Shown piece after piece: positions 53,100-61,641 of a stretch of DNA of 64,000 bases. The notes beneath the pieces were generated by a model that was not told where the DNA came from, did not search any database, and saw only the letters and a list, made by a program, of their open reading frames with translations. The translations under genes were made by a program, and so were the position numbers. Every line of letters starts with the position of its first letter. Position 1 is the stretch's first letter. The DNA is from RFPW01 sp040401595 (GTDB taxonomy: Bacteria > Pseudomonadota > Gammaproteobacteria > Burkholderiales > Burkholderiaceae_E), in NCBI GenBank assembly GCA_040401595.1, contig JBBAOE010000018.1:1-64000 (forward strand), given 5' to 3'.

Positions 53100-53939
53100 A
53101 TGTCCCTTATTGACCCCAATGTTGATTTACCGCTTCAGGCTCGGGTGGGCTTGACCGCTGATTCTGCATTTCAGACCGCCTGGCCTTATCCGTCCTGGAT
53201 TGCCCATCGTGGCGCTGGGCGTCTGGCTCCGGAAAATACGCTGGCTGCGTTTCAGGTCGGGCTTGATCATGGGTTTCAGATGATCGAGTTTGACGTCCAG
53301 ATCACGGCAGATCAGATTCCGGTCCTGATGCATGACGCAACGCTGGAACGCACAACAAACGGTCAGGGGCCCGTCTGGGCCGCAACGGCCAGGCAGATTG
53401 GCCAGCTGGATGCCGGGCGCTGGCATTCGGCCGCTTTCGAGGGCGAAGCGGTCCCGACCCTGGCCCAGGTTGCGCAGTGGATGCAGGCGCGCGGGGTGCT
53501 GGCCAACCTTGAAATCAAACCGGCCCAGGGCCTGGAGACGCAGACGGGCGAGCAGGTCGCGAGCGTTGCCGCCCGACTGTGGAGCGGGGTGACGCCGCCC
53601 CTGTTGTCCTCGTTTTCGGTGGCGGCGCTTGAAGCCGCGAAGGCGGTCGCGCCCGGGTTGCCGCGGGCCTTGTTGGCGGACGTGTCTCGGTGGGCTGTAG
53701 CGGAAGCGCCGTTTGAAGCGATTCTGCGTACAGCGCTGGGTTTGTCGGCGGTGGCGATTGTGATTCAGCACGCCGGCCTGGATGCGGATCGTATTGCTGC
53801 CGCGCATTCGGCAGGATTACGGGTGTTGACCTATACGCTCAATGATGCTGCGCGGGCGCAGGCCTTGTTATCGATGGGGCTCGATGGCGTGATTACCGAC
53901 GCGGTCGACTGTCTCGGGCCAGGAGCTTCGCCTGGCTGA
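53100..53939 (+). CDS. Glycerophosphodiester phosphodiesterase
   Basis: A 279-residue GDPD-family TIM barrel that hydrolyses glycerophosphodiesters to sn-glycerol-3-phosphate. The catalytic pieces are IAHRGAGRLAPENTLAAF (first His and Glu), IEFDVQITAD (Glu and Asp), VLMHDATLERTTNG (second His), and ANLEIKPAQG. No signal peptide is seen, so it is cytoplasmic, like UgpQ. It is convergent with imuB. Confidence 0.9.
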   Translation: MSLIDPNVDLPLQARVGLTADSAFQTAWPYPSWIAHRGAGRLAPENTLAAFQVGLDHGFQMIEFDVQITADQIPVLMHDATLERTTNGQGPVWAATARQIGQLDAGRWHSAAFEGEAVPTLAQVAQWMQARGVLANLEIKPAQGLETQTGEQVASVAARLWSGVTPPLLSSFSVAALEAAKAVAPGLPRALLADVSRWAVAEAPFEAILRTALGLSAVAIVIQHAGLDADRIAAAHSAGLRVLTYTLNDAARAQALLSMGLDGVITDAVDCLGPGASPG

Positions 53940-53967
53940 ATCCAGTGCTGGGCGATTGACTCAAGGG

Positions 53968-55356
53968 TCAACCAAATAATCCGTGCAGATACCAGGTGCC
54001 AAGCCCTGGTCCGTGGCTGGAACGACCGGTGCGGCTGCGAAAAATCCAGACGAGTTCATGTTCGTCATTTTGGGCCACAAAATAGTCGCGCTCGACCAGA
54101 TTACCGTCCCACCAACCCGTTTCGATCCGTTCGGGTCCGGCAACCAGGGCGAGTGGCCCGTGCCAAAACGGTCGGGTATTGCGTTCCGTCAGTGCCAGGG
54201 GCGTATGGAGTAACCACAGTGGACGTGGCAGGCCGGGCGGGCGGTCGAGCGGGACCGACCCGGTCGCTCTGGTCGCGCTGGCCGACCCGGCCGTTCTATT
54301 TAATCCGGTCGGCCTGCTTGGCCTGGTTGCCCTGGTCGGACTGGCGGCCTTGGGGGTGAGCCGGGTTAAATCGTCCACCCACTCGACCCGGTATGCAGCC
54401 TCTGGGCGATGGTCTGGGTACGGACTGACCCGCCACAGTCCGCCGGGTCCCAGCCGGGCATGAAGCCGTTCGATCAGGCGGCCCAGACTCTCATGTTCCG
54501 GGGGGGTAGTGGCAAACAGATCGACCGTCGCGTCCGCCAGCGGCGTTGCGTCATTGCATGTCAGTCCCAGCGTGTGGGCGGCTTCGGGTAGCTGAATACG
54601 ACCCAGTCGCTCGCGCAATAGCGCGCAGAGTCGATCGGGGTCGCGGCTCGGGGTGGCGAGCCGGACTTCGACGGGGGTGGGTGGGCAGTCATCGTGTTCG
54701 GCGCTGAAGGTCAAGCGGCGTGTGCCCAGGCGTCCAGCGTTCAGCCAACCCGCCAATTGGCCGAGCAGACGGCGGGCGCCAAACAGCAGGGCCGGTGACT
54801 CGGTGACCTGGCTCGGCAGTTCGAGGCGTGCCACAAAGACGGGCGCTGGTTGGTAGGGGATGCGTACGTCAATGGCCCGGCCCATGGCGCGGTCGAGTTC
54901 GTCGAGCAGGGCGCGACCGAAGCGGCGGGCGACGCCGATGCGCGGTAGCAGCGCCAGATCCCGCAGGGTGTGTGTGCCCAGCGTTTGCAGGAGCTCGCGG
55001 TGCGATTGTGCGGCACACAGACCCGTCACTGGCAATGCGTTGAGTTGCGCCTGGCGCTGGGCGGGGGTGTCAGCGCGTTGATCCTGGTTGGTCACGCGCG
55101 CCAGCAGGGCTGCAGCGGTGGGGTTGGGTGCGGTCGCGAGCCGCACGGTGGCGACCCCCGCGATCATGCACTCAGCGCGCAGCCGTTGCAGGAGTTGTTC
55201 GGGGCCGCCAAAGAGCTGCAGACTGGCACCGACATCGAGCAGCAGCACATCCGGCGCCTCGATGGTGACGTGCGGGGTGAATTGCAGCGCGGTCTGGGCC
55301 AAGGCCTCCAGGGACCCGGGTAATTGCTCCGGCGCGACGTACAGGCCAATCCACAT
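53968..55356 (-). CDS. imuB: ImuB, inactive Y-family-polymerase-like mutasome hub
   Basis: A 462-residue protein. The N-terminal part follows the Y-family palm and fingers (YVAPEQLPGSLEALAQTALQ, LLLDVGASLQLFGG), but the acidic catalytic residues are lacking, as in ImuB. The helix-hairpin-helix region (TLGTHTLRDLALLPRIGVARRFG) and the little-finger domain follow. The C-terminal third has a Pro/Arg/Thr low-complexity tract (about 355-395) that expands a 9-bp-type repeat, then WWDGNLVERDYFVAQN near the end. It bridges the beta clamp, ImuA and DnaE2. It follows imuA across a 101-bp spacer. Confidence 0.9.
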   Translation of the reverse strand: MWIGLYVAPEQLPGSLEALAQTALQFTPHVTIEAPDVLLLDVGASLQLFGGPEQLLQRLRAECMIAGVATVRLATAPNPTAAALLARVTNQDQRADTPAQRQAQLNALPVTGLCAAQSHRELLQTLGTHTLRDLALLPRIGVARRFGRALLDELDRAMGRAIDVRIPYQPAPVFVARLELPSQVTESPALLFGARRLLGQLAGWLNAGRLGTRRLTFSAEHDDCPPTPVEVRLATPSRDPDRLCALLRERLGRIQLPEAAHTLGLTCNDATPLADATVDLFATTPPEHESLGRLIERLHARLGPGGLWRVSPYPDHRPEAAYRVEWVDDLTRLTPKAASPTRATRPSRPTGLNRTAGSASATRATGSVPLDRPPGLPRPLWLLHTPLALTERNTRPFWHGPLALVAGPERIETGWWDGNLVERDYFVAQNDEHELVWIFRSRTGRSSHGPGLGTWYLHGLFG

Positions 55357-55402
55357 GGACGGTCAGAGCGTGATCGACCCGGCGCAGGGCTCTATGGCCC
55401 CC

Positions 55403-55493
55403 GCGGTGGGCGTTGGATGATCGGCGGTGGGCGTTGTCGACGTGATGGGCCCAGGCTTTAATGGACCGCGGTGGGCGGTGGGCGATGGGCGTG
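55403..55493. repeat. GCGGTGGGC repeats between imuA and imuB
   Basis: GCGGTGGGCGTTG occurs at 55403 and 55424, and GCGGTGGGC-type units recur at 55468-55493 within the end of imuA. The repeats fill most of the imuA-imuB spacer. Confidence 0.6.
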
Positions 55494-56252
55494 ACGTAAG
55501 GTGGCCGGCATGACGCTCTGGTCCGATGTGCGGATGCCCGGTTCACGCAATCGCACTGCGCCCTCGGGCTGGGGCAGGTCGAGGAACAGCGGTTTGGCCA
55601 GCACCGGGCCGCGTCGTTTGAGCAGGGTGACAGCGAGGCGTTGAGCCGGTTGTGGTTGCAGCAAGAGACGCAGCGGGGCTGGTGAGGATTCGAATTGCGC
55701 GGGCAGGCCCCGGAACAAAAAACTCGGGCCACCGGCCTGCGCAGCCGCCAATTGCAGGCGGCGCAAATGCTCGGGCCGCGTACGGTCAGTGGGGAGCCAA
55801 GCCAGCATGGCGCCAAAGGCGCTGCTGCGCAGGGTCTGTTCGATGGCCCAGAGCCGGTCGGCGGCATGAGGCGCTTGCACCATCAGCAACCAGTCGAGGT
55901 CAATCCCGAAATCGGCCAGGGCAGGGGCGTAGGGCATATGGGGCGGTGCCAGCATCACGACGACGCGACGCGAGCGGGTGAGCTGGCGCAGCAACGGGAT
56001 CAGGAGCCGAAGTTCGCCCATGCCTGGGTCGCGGGTGATCAGTTCGGTCAGCGTACCCGGGGGCCAGCCGCCACCGGGCAGTTCGGCGTCCAGCTGGCCA
56101 AAGCCGCTCGGCAGACCGGGGGTGACGGCATGGCCCATGCGGTCGGCGCGCCAGACCAGATGAGAAACAGCCCCGCCCTGAGTATGGAGCGGCCGGGATG
56201 AGGCCGAAACGTAGGGGGTGACGCGAGCCAGAGCGGGGGCGGAAGAGGACAT
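55458..56252 (-). CDS. imuA: ImuA, RecA-like translesion accessory protein
   Basis: A 264-residue protein similar to RecA/SulA-like ImuA. FGQLDAELPGGGWPPGTLTE (degenerate P-loop), LLIPLLRQLTRSRRVVVML, WAIEQTLRSSAFGAMLAWLP and FLFRGLPAQFESSPAPLRLLL are typical. With ImuB and DnaE2 it forms the mutasome used after DNA damage. It starts 14 bp after lexA, so the three genes share one SOS promoter. Its last codons come from a repeat. Confidence 0.88.
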   Translation of the reverse strand: MSSSAPALARVTPYVSASSRPLHTQGGAVSHLVWRADRMGHAVTPGLPSGFGQLDAELPGGGWPPGTLTELITRDPGMGELRLLIPLLRQLTRSRRVVVMLAPPHMPYAPALADFGIDLDWLLMVQAPHAADRLWAIEQTLRSSAFGAMLAWLPTDRTRPEHLRRLQLAAAQAGGPSFLFRGLPAQFESSPAPLRLLLQPQPAQRLAVTLLKRRGPVLAKPLFLDLPQPEGAVRLREPGIRTSDQSVMPATLRHAHRPPPTAVH

Positions 56253-56266
56253 TGGAGGGCTCCTTG

Positions 56267-56941
56267 TTACAGTCCCTGGCCGGCGCGGATGAGCCCGACA
56301 CCGATACCTTCGAGGGCAAAAGCGTCGCGCTCGGGATCGACCAGAATGGTTGCGAAGTCGGGGTTTTCAGCGAGCAGCTCGATCCGTCCCCCGGTGCGGT
56401 GGTAGCGCTTGACGGTGACTTCATCGCCAACGCGGGCGACGACGATCTGACCGTTGCGCGCTTCGGTGGCGCGGCGTACCGCGAGCAGATCGCCATCAAG
56501 GATGCCGGCGTCGCGCATGCTCATGCCGCGGACCTTCAGCAGATAGTCCGGGGCTTGGGCAAATAGCTGGGGGTCCAGGGCGTAGTTGGCCTCGACATGA
56601 GACTGGGACAGGATGGGGCTGCCGGCTGCGACCCGACCGACCAGGGGGAGCGAGAGCGCGATGCTCACAGCGCTGGGCGTGGTGTCGCTGTCATCGAGCA
56701 GGGTCCTCAGCCGGATGCCGCGGGATGCCCCTGAAGTCAGTTCGATGGCACCTTTGCGGGCCAGGGCCTTGAGGTGCTCTTCGGCCGCATTGGGGGACCG
56801 GAACCCGAGGCAGGTGGCAATTTCAGCGCGGGTGGGCGGGAACCCGGTGCTGGCGATATGGCGCTTGATCAGCGCGAGAATCTCGGCCTGTCGGGCGGTG
56901 AGGTCGCGAGGTGCACGGTCACGCGAAGGAAGATCGGACAT
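56267..56941 (-). CDS. lexA: LexA repressor
   Basis: A 224-residue SOS repressor. The winged-helix N-terminus (LTARQAEILALIKRHIASTG ... TRAEIATCLGF) recognises CTGT-N8-ACAG. The self-cleavage site is Ala106-Gly107 (GRVAAGSPI), with Ser141 (VRGMSMRDAGI) and Lys178 (EVTVKRYH) as the catalytic dyad. It lies first in lexA-imuA-imuB and has its own operator upstream. Confidence 0.96.
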   Translation of the reverse strand: MSDLPSRDRAPRDLTARQAEILALIKRHIASTGFPPTRAEIATCLGFRSPNAAEEHLKALARKGAIELTSGASRGIRLRTLLDDSDTTPSAVSIALSLPLVGRVAAGSPILSQSHVEANYALDPQLFAQAPDYLLKVRGMSMRDAGILDGDLLAVRRATEARNGQIVVARVGDEVTVKRYHRTGGRIELLAENPDFATILVDPERDAFALEGIGVGLIRAGQGL

Positions 56942-56983
56942 GGCGGCTACCTGGGATAGAGTGCAGGTGATTTAATTTACAGT

Positions 56984-56999
56984 CTGTATATTCGTACAG
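56984..56999. promoter_or_regulatory. LexA (SOS) box upstream of lexA-imuA-imuB
   Basis: CTGTATATTCGTACAG is a perfect CTGT-N8-ACAG site ending 42 bp upstream of the lexA start, so lexA and the imu genes should be autoregulated. The palindrome ACAGTCTGT adjoins it on the left. Confidence 0.85.
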
Positions 57000-57272
57000 T
57001 ATCCGGTGCAAGTCAAGCAGATCGTACCGGTCGCCTGCAGCGAGTNNNNNNNNNNNNNNNNNNNNNNNNNNNNNNNNNNNNNNNNNNNNNNNNNNNNNNN
57101 NNNNNNNNNNNNNNNNNNNNNNNNNNNNNNNNNNNNNNNNNNNNNTCAAGGCGACCCAACGCCGAGAGCGGGCGCATCCCTTCGGGGGTGACGCCTGGCC
57201 ATTACGCGTTCGTGTCTGAACGGTTGGTCCGCGCACGCCGACCTATCCGATGCGATTCGGAGGGAATCAGGT
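57000..57272. other. Intergenic region with assembly gap
   Basis: About 270 bp between lexA and the GH81 gene, of which 57046-57145 are N. No supported gene or RNA was seen in the visible 170 bp. The flanks of the gap do not overlap. Confidence 0.5.
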
Positions 57273-59702
57273 CTAGGGCTTTGCCACTGGACGCGTCAAC
57301 CGCGCGATGCGACGTTGCGGGACTTCCAGTGATGTCCCGTCGCTGAACCGAACGGTTCGCACGACGTCATCCGGATTGTAGGCAACGTAGGTTCGGGCTC
57401 CGCCCGCCTGACGAAAAACGCCGTAGTGCGGCGTGTCGGCACGTACGCTCAGGTCAGGTGGTCCCATTTCCTTGAGGGCCTGCAGCCAGTGCAGCGTGTG
57501 CGTTCTGGTCTCACCGAGTTCGACCGATCCTCTGGGCAGCCAGCGGGCCAGTCCGGCGGCCGGATCGCTCAGGGCCAGAACACTGGCAACGATGTCTTGC
57601 CAGATATCAGAAGTTGTCCCGTCGGACTGGCCGCTGCGGTCATAGTCTTTGCGCGCCTGATCCGCGAATGCGATGGTGTTGCGCACCTTGTGCGGGGGCA
57701 ATTGCGCCAGATAACTGGAGGCTGGCGTGATCGGCAGCCAGTTGATGCCGGTAATCTGGCGTGGCTCTTCGGTCCACCAGGTGCTATATGCGTAGGCGCC
57801 CCCGAACACCATGCTGGCCAATGGCTTGCCAAAGTCCTTGTCCAGGACCCGGTCGTCGGCGTCAAACCAGTACTGCATCAACGAAGATACTTCGGTTACG
57901 TACAGGTAGATCCCCAGATCCCGCAGCGCTTTGTTTCCAGTCTGCGAACCCCACAGCGCGATCCCGGCCCAGGCATTGATCGCCTCGGATGACGACTCCT
58001 GATTGTTGCCATGGCCGAAGAATTCGCCATCGCCGCCCGCCCAGGAATGGCCCTCGTACGGATCGAAGTTGCGCAGAAACGGGAAGTCTGCACGCCCGCG
58101 CTCCATCGTTGCGATATCTCGAACGAGCAGATCCACCATGCCACCCATCTGCCCGGGGCTTGCCCATTGCGGGTCCCGACGCGCCAGGTGCGCAGCCGCC
58201 ATGATCCAGTAGCCGTAGTGAAAATGATGATCGTTCAGCGCTGCGATACTGCCGTACTCCTCGGGATAGCCAATGACGGTCCCGATCTTTTTGTCGAATG
58301 CGAAATGACTCGGCGCAGTCCCCGAGAACCAGGTCGCGAAACGACGTTTGATGAGAGTCTCGAGTTCAGTGACGGCTTCGGTGTCGCCAACTTGCTCAGC
58401 AATGCCCATCAGCTGTGAGGCTGCGCCCAGACCCTTGCCGGTCCAGTAGGTGCCTGTTCCCATCTTGCTGAACAGGCCTGGTGCGCGACGCCGATCGCCG
58501 ACCAAGAGACTGCGGATTTGCTCGTCCACTGCGGGTTCGCTGACCCGGGGCCAGAGGGGTAAGAGGCCATGGAAGGGCAGGCGGGTTTCAAACTGGGCGC
58601 CTGCGCGCCATCGGATCGGTCCGCGAATCGAGGGCAAGGACTGCGCGAGCATCGAATCCGGGTCGCTCAGGACCTTTTGCTGATGCAGATAGAGGCCAAC
58701 GAGCGGTTCGGATTCCCCGCCGTCCATGGCCTTGGCGATCGTCTTGTACGTCGTAACGACTTCGCTCTTGGCTTCGTCGTATTGCCACTCGGTGCGGGTG
58801 TTTTCTACAAAGGCAAACGCGTGTTTTGCAAGCAGGCTTCGGGTTGAGTCCTGAAGATCGGGTAGTGCACCGATCGCAAAATAGTCCGCGGTACTGGCGA
58901 GATGAAGAATACATTCGCGGTCGTTACGCCATTCAAATCGACTTCCCGGGGGGGCATACACCGCATAGTGCTGGCCCGCGACCTCCAGAATCTGAATGAC
59001 CTTCGCAGTCGGACCGTCAGGCCCCGCGGGACCAGACACGGCTTTTGCAGGCCCGCCTGTCCGAATGCGAACCGAACCGCGATTGATCCTGAAATACGCA
59101 TAGGGACTGCCATGCAAGATCGTGGTACGAAGGGCGTCCGCGCCCTGAGCCATTTCAATGCCGACGTTCCAGTCCCCCGCGGATGCGAGTCGTGCGTCCT
59201 GCGGCTGAAACGCAACGGGTGAAACCGTCAGGTCAGCGCGGTGTCGATGCAGAACGACTGCCGTATCCTTGGTCGGGCCCGCCCAGTCCTTGAGCTTGGA
59301 AATCGGACCCAACTCCTTGCGCGGCACCCCCATCTCGAGTCCGGCTTCGGTAGCCTGGAAGCTCAGCGGGTGCGCATGGAGGACACCAGACCACCGCCCG
59401 TAGGCGAGCGACGAATACCAGGTGTTGGTGGTGACCGCTCGGTCCACCATCACGCCCGACCGAAATTCGGCCGGTTTTGGGCGGACCCCAGCGTCTGCCT
59501 TGGGTGCCAACCAGATTCGACCATGACCGACTTCCTGGGTTTGGGCGCAGGAGACCGTACTCAGGAAACCAAACATTACGGTGGCAATGATCTGGACAAG
59601 CCGTTTGGCGAGGCCGGTCAACTTCGTGGGAGACCCACCGCACCCGCCGATCAAGAGGTCCCTCGCGAGACCACCGTCAGCCGAACTCGCTTTCAGGCGC
59701 AT
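57273..59702 (-). CDS. Secreted GH81 endo-beta-1,3-glucanase
   Basis: An 809-residue glycoside hydrolase of family 81, which cuts internal beta-1,3-glucosidic bonds (laminarin, curdlan, callose). Hallmarks are NDHHFHYGYW (catalytic Asp491) and GNNQESSSEAINAWAG (Glu569 and Glu573, where the second is the usual base). Also typical are ATWFSG, WAGGDGEFFGHG and LPFHGLLPLWP. A hydrophobic export segment (RLVQIIATVMFGFLSTVSCA) begins near residue 33 and the residues before it are not conserved, so the true start may be later than 59702. It is downstream of the porin gene, 21 bp away. Confidence 0.9.
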   Translation of the reverse strand: MRLKASSADGGLARDLLIGGCGGSPTKLTGLAKRLVQIIATVMFGFLSTVSCAQTQEVGHGRIWLAPKADAGVRPKPAEFRSGVMVDRAVTTNTWYSSLAYGRWSGVLHAHPLSFQATEAGLEMGVPRKELGPISKLKDWAGPTKDTAVVLHRHRADLTVSPVAFQPQDARLASAGDWNVGIEMAQGADALRTTILHGSPYAYFRINRGSVRIRTGGPAKAVSGPAGPDGPTAKVIQILEVAGQHYAVYAPPGSRFEWRNDRECILHLASTADYFAIGALPDLQDSTRSLLAKHAFAFVENTRTEWQYDEAKSEVVTTYKTIAKAMDGGESEPLVGLYLHQQKVLSDPDSMLAQSLPSIRGPIRWRAGAQFETRLPFHGLLPLWPRVSEPAVDEQIRSLLVGDRRRAPGLFSKMGTGTYWTGKGLGAASQLMGIAEQVGDTEAVTELETLIKRRFATWFSGTAPSHFAFDKKIGTVIGYPEEYGSIAALNDHHFHYGYWIMAAAHLARRDPQWASPGQMGGMVDLLVRDIATMERGRADFPFLRNFDPYEGHSWAGGDGEFFGHGNNQESSSEAINAWAGIALWGSQTGNKALRDLGIYLYVTEVSSLMQYWFDADDRVLDKDFGKPLASMVFGGAYAYSTWWTEEPRQITGINWLPITPASSYLAQLPPHKVRNTIAFADQARKDYDRSGQSDGTTSDIWQDIVASVLALSDPAAGLARWLPRGSVELGETRTHTLHWLQALKEMGPPDLSVRADTPHYGVFRQAGGARTYVAYNPDDVVRTVRFSDGTSLEVPQRRIARLTRPVAKP

Positions 59703-59723
59703 GGGATCCGAACTTCGGGATGC

Positions 59724-61184
59724 TTAGAAAACGAGAGTCGAACCGACGGTGAAGCCAAATCCGGTTTTGTCATAGAGGGAATTGGGACCCAGCAATGAGT
59801 TGTTTGGCATGCTGATCGGTGCGGGGCCGGTGCGTTCATAGTTGGCATGACTGAGGCCCAGATAGACGCCAAGCCCTTTGTGGACTTCCGGAAGTTTGCG
59901 ATAAACCCCCAGATTCAAACCCAGAGCCGAATTTCGCTGTCCCCATTCGATTGGGTTCGCGGAAATCGCGTGGCCGAAATAAACGCCCCCGAGGGTATAG
60001 GTCCACAGCCCCCGATAGTGGCTCCAGCCTCCCATCAGATCAAAATTTCTTGCCCGGAAACCCTGATAGTTCTGGGCAGAAGAGCCGTAGTTAAAACCCG
60101 AATCGACGTAGTAGCAGCCATTGATCGATTGACCGTTGACGACGGTCACATAGTTACAAAGGGATGGCGAGCCCGACCATTGATTATGTCGAACGCCCCA
60201 CGTCAGCATATTGGTTGGGTTTGGCCAGTGGTTGCCCTGAAGGAGGACGACGGTCTGGTTGGGCTTGCCGGACTGGCTGAGGCCGCCACCGGGGAGATCG
60301 AACCGGTCGGTGTCACCGATCCAGCCAACCAGTGCCGATTTGCCGAATGAGGACTGTCGTGCGCCCGACGCGCTTTGGATAATCAGTTCAATCAGGTTCT
60401 GGGCGTTCGAATACTGAAAGAAGAGCTCGCCCAACATCGGCCGAGGCGCGCCTGGGGTGAACGCAGTATTGTTAATCGTCAGCCGGTTTTGATTGACGCC
60501 CAGAGTGTTGCGCTGATTGGTCGCCAGCGTGATTTCTGCGGTCAGTTTGCCGTTCGCTGCTTCGAACGTCGGGCTGGTGTATCGGAGCGCTTCGGGAAAA
60601 ATTCCATAGCCTGCGCCAGTGTCAGCCCACTGGCTGGAGAGTCCGATCGGAAACGTGAAGGCATCTGAGCGTGACCAGGAACGGGAAAGTTGCGTCCCAT
60701 ATCGGACATTGCCCAAATCCGGCCGTCCGATCCCGACGAGTTTTTCGAAATAGTCAGCCGACCCAAGCCCGGTACCCGCCTTGTAATCGACGTCCGGTTG
60801 GTTGAACCAGTTCGAAAAACTGGCTCCGGCTGGGGATCTCCAGCGGTAAGTTGCCTTGGTCTCGAGGGTCAGTGCTGAATCTGTTTCCCGGCTGACTCCG
60901 ATCGTGACCTGCTGCATAGTCAGACGTGAAACGCTGGGGCCTTGATCGACTGCGGACGCAGCCGGAAAGGGCTGGAACGCGTTGCGCGAATCCCGGAGGT
61001 ACTCCGAGCTCTCTTTGGGGACGATTTTGGGCGTCGTTGACGAGACACCACCCTCTACTTTTAGAAATCCTCGAAGCTCGTATTTATTGCCATACGAGTC
61101 CTCAAGGATTTCACCCAGGGCGGTTGAAGACGTGCCAATCAGGCCGATCAGGCTGATCAGGTGGGTGAGTAAGGTTCGGTTCAT
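59724..61184 (-). CDS. Outer-membrane porin-like beta-barrel protein
   Basis: A 486-residue protein with a signal peptide (ISLIGLIGTSSTALGE) and an outer-membrane C-terminus ending in Phe (TVGSTLVF). The body is rich in alternating polar/hydrophobic strands with aromatic girdle residues (YRWRSPAGASFSNWF, LDLMGGWSHYRGLWTYTL-type segments). There is no family signature more specific than a large barrel porin. It is cotranscribed with the GH81 enzyme and may admit oligosaccharides. A 9-bp repeat (61138-61164) forms part of the signal peptide. Confidence 0.65.
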   Translation of the reverse strand: MNRTLLTHLISLIGLIGTSSTALGEILEDSYGNKYELRGFLKVEGGVSSTTPKIVPKESSEYLRDSRNAFQPFPAASAVDQGPSVSRLTMQQVTIGVSRETDSALTLETKATYRWRSPAGASFSNWFNQPDVDYKAGTGLGSADYFEKLVGIGRPDLGNVRYGTQLSRSWSRSDAFTFPIGLSSQWADTGAGYGIFPEALRYTSPTFEAANGKLTAEITLATNQRNTLGVNQNRLTINNTAFTPGAPRPMLGELFFQYSNAQNLIELIIQSASGARQSSFGKSALVGWIGDTDRFDLPGGGLSQSGKPNQTVVLLQGNHWPNPTNMLTWGVRHNQWSGSPSLCNYVTVVNGQSINGCYYVDSGFNYGSSAQNYQGFRARNFDLMGGWSHYRGLWTYTLGGVYFGHAISANPIEWGQRNSALGLNLGVYRKLPEVHKGLGVYLGLSHANYERTGPAPISMPNNSLLGPNSLYDKTGFGFTVGSTLVF

Positions 61185-61277
61185 AAACTGCCGGCCTGCT
61201 GGGCGTTACTGTCTACGGGGCATGGCCTTCATCGAACAACAAACCTTCAGTCTCGCGCTTGAGCGATCTGAAAGTGA

Positions 61278-61291
61278 TGAAAGCCCTTTCA
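61278..61291. promoter_or_regulatory. LacI-family-type operator, imperfect
   Basis: TGAAAGCCCTTTCA is a 14-bp palindrome with one mismatch at the centre. It resembles cre/LacI-family operators (TGAAAGCGCTTTCA) and lies 94 bp upstream of the porin gene. Confidence 0.55.
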
Positions 61292-61561
61292 AAGATCGAG
61301 TTTCGACGGGTTTTTTAACCCTGTCAACCCAGATTCCCTCGGATCGCCTAGGGTTTATCTGGATGTTTTTTTGTTCCAACTAAGGGCATGGAGTTACTCA
61401 TTTTTATCAATTATTTGGCAATCCGTGCTGGCATCGGGCATTGTCATTTCCTGGCCGCGCGCATCGACTGTCAACTCTGATTGCTTCGCATCAGCATGAT
61501 CTTCTAAGGGAAAACCACAGGCAAAAATGGATGGTTTCGTGGGTTGAATGGGTTTATGATG

Positions 61562-61575
61562 TGAAAGCGCTTTCA
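61562..61575. promoter_or_regulatory. LacI-family-type operator, perfect palindrome
   Basis: TGAAAGCGCTTTCA is a perfect 14-bp palindrome with the cre-type core, 66 bp upstream of the lipoprotein start. With the site at 61278 it suggests a LacI-family sugar regulator controlling both directions; no such regulator lies in the window. Confidence 0.7.
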
Positions 61576-61641
61576 TTCAAGGGATTGCCTCGATGTGCGC
61601 CTGAATTCAATGCTCGTATTCAATATTCTGAGGAGATCACC

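Larger units (their letters stand above)
61185..61641. other. Divergent regulatory intergenic region
   Basis: About 457 bp between the divergent porin-GH81 operon and the lipoprotein gene. It is more AT-rich than its surroundings and holds two LacI/cre-like operators (61278-61291 and 61562-61575), a T-rich tract (61310-61325 and 61365-61380), and no supported gene. An open frame from 61441 runs into the lipoprotein but lacks a ribosome-binding site. Confidence 0.6.

Noticed and set aside
61441..61641. N-terminal extension of the lipoprotein
   Set aside because: The upstream frame lacks a ribosome-binding site, while the ATG at 61642 has GAGGAG and starts the signal peptide.
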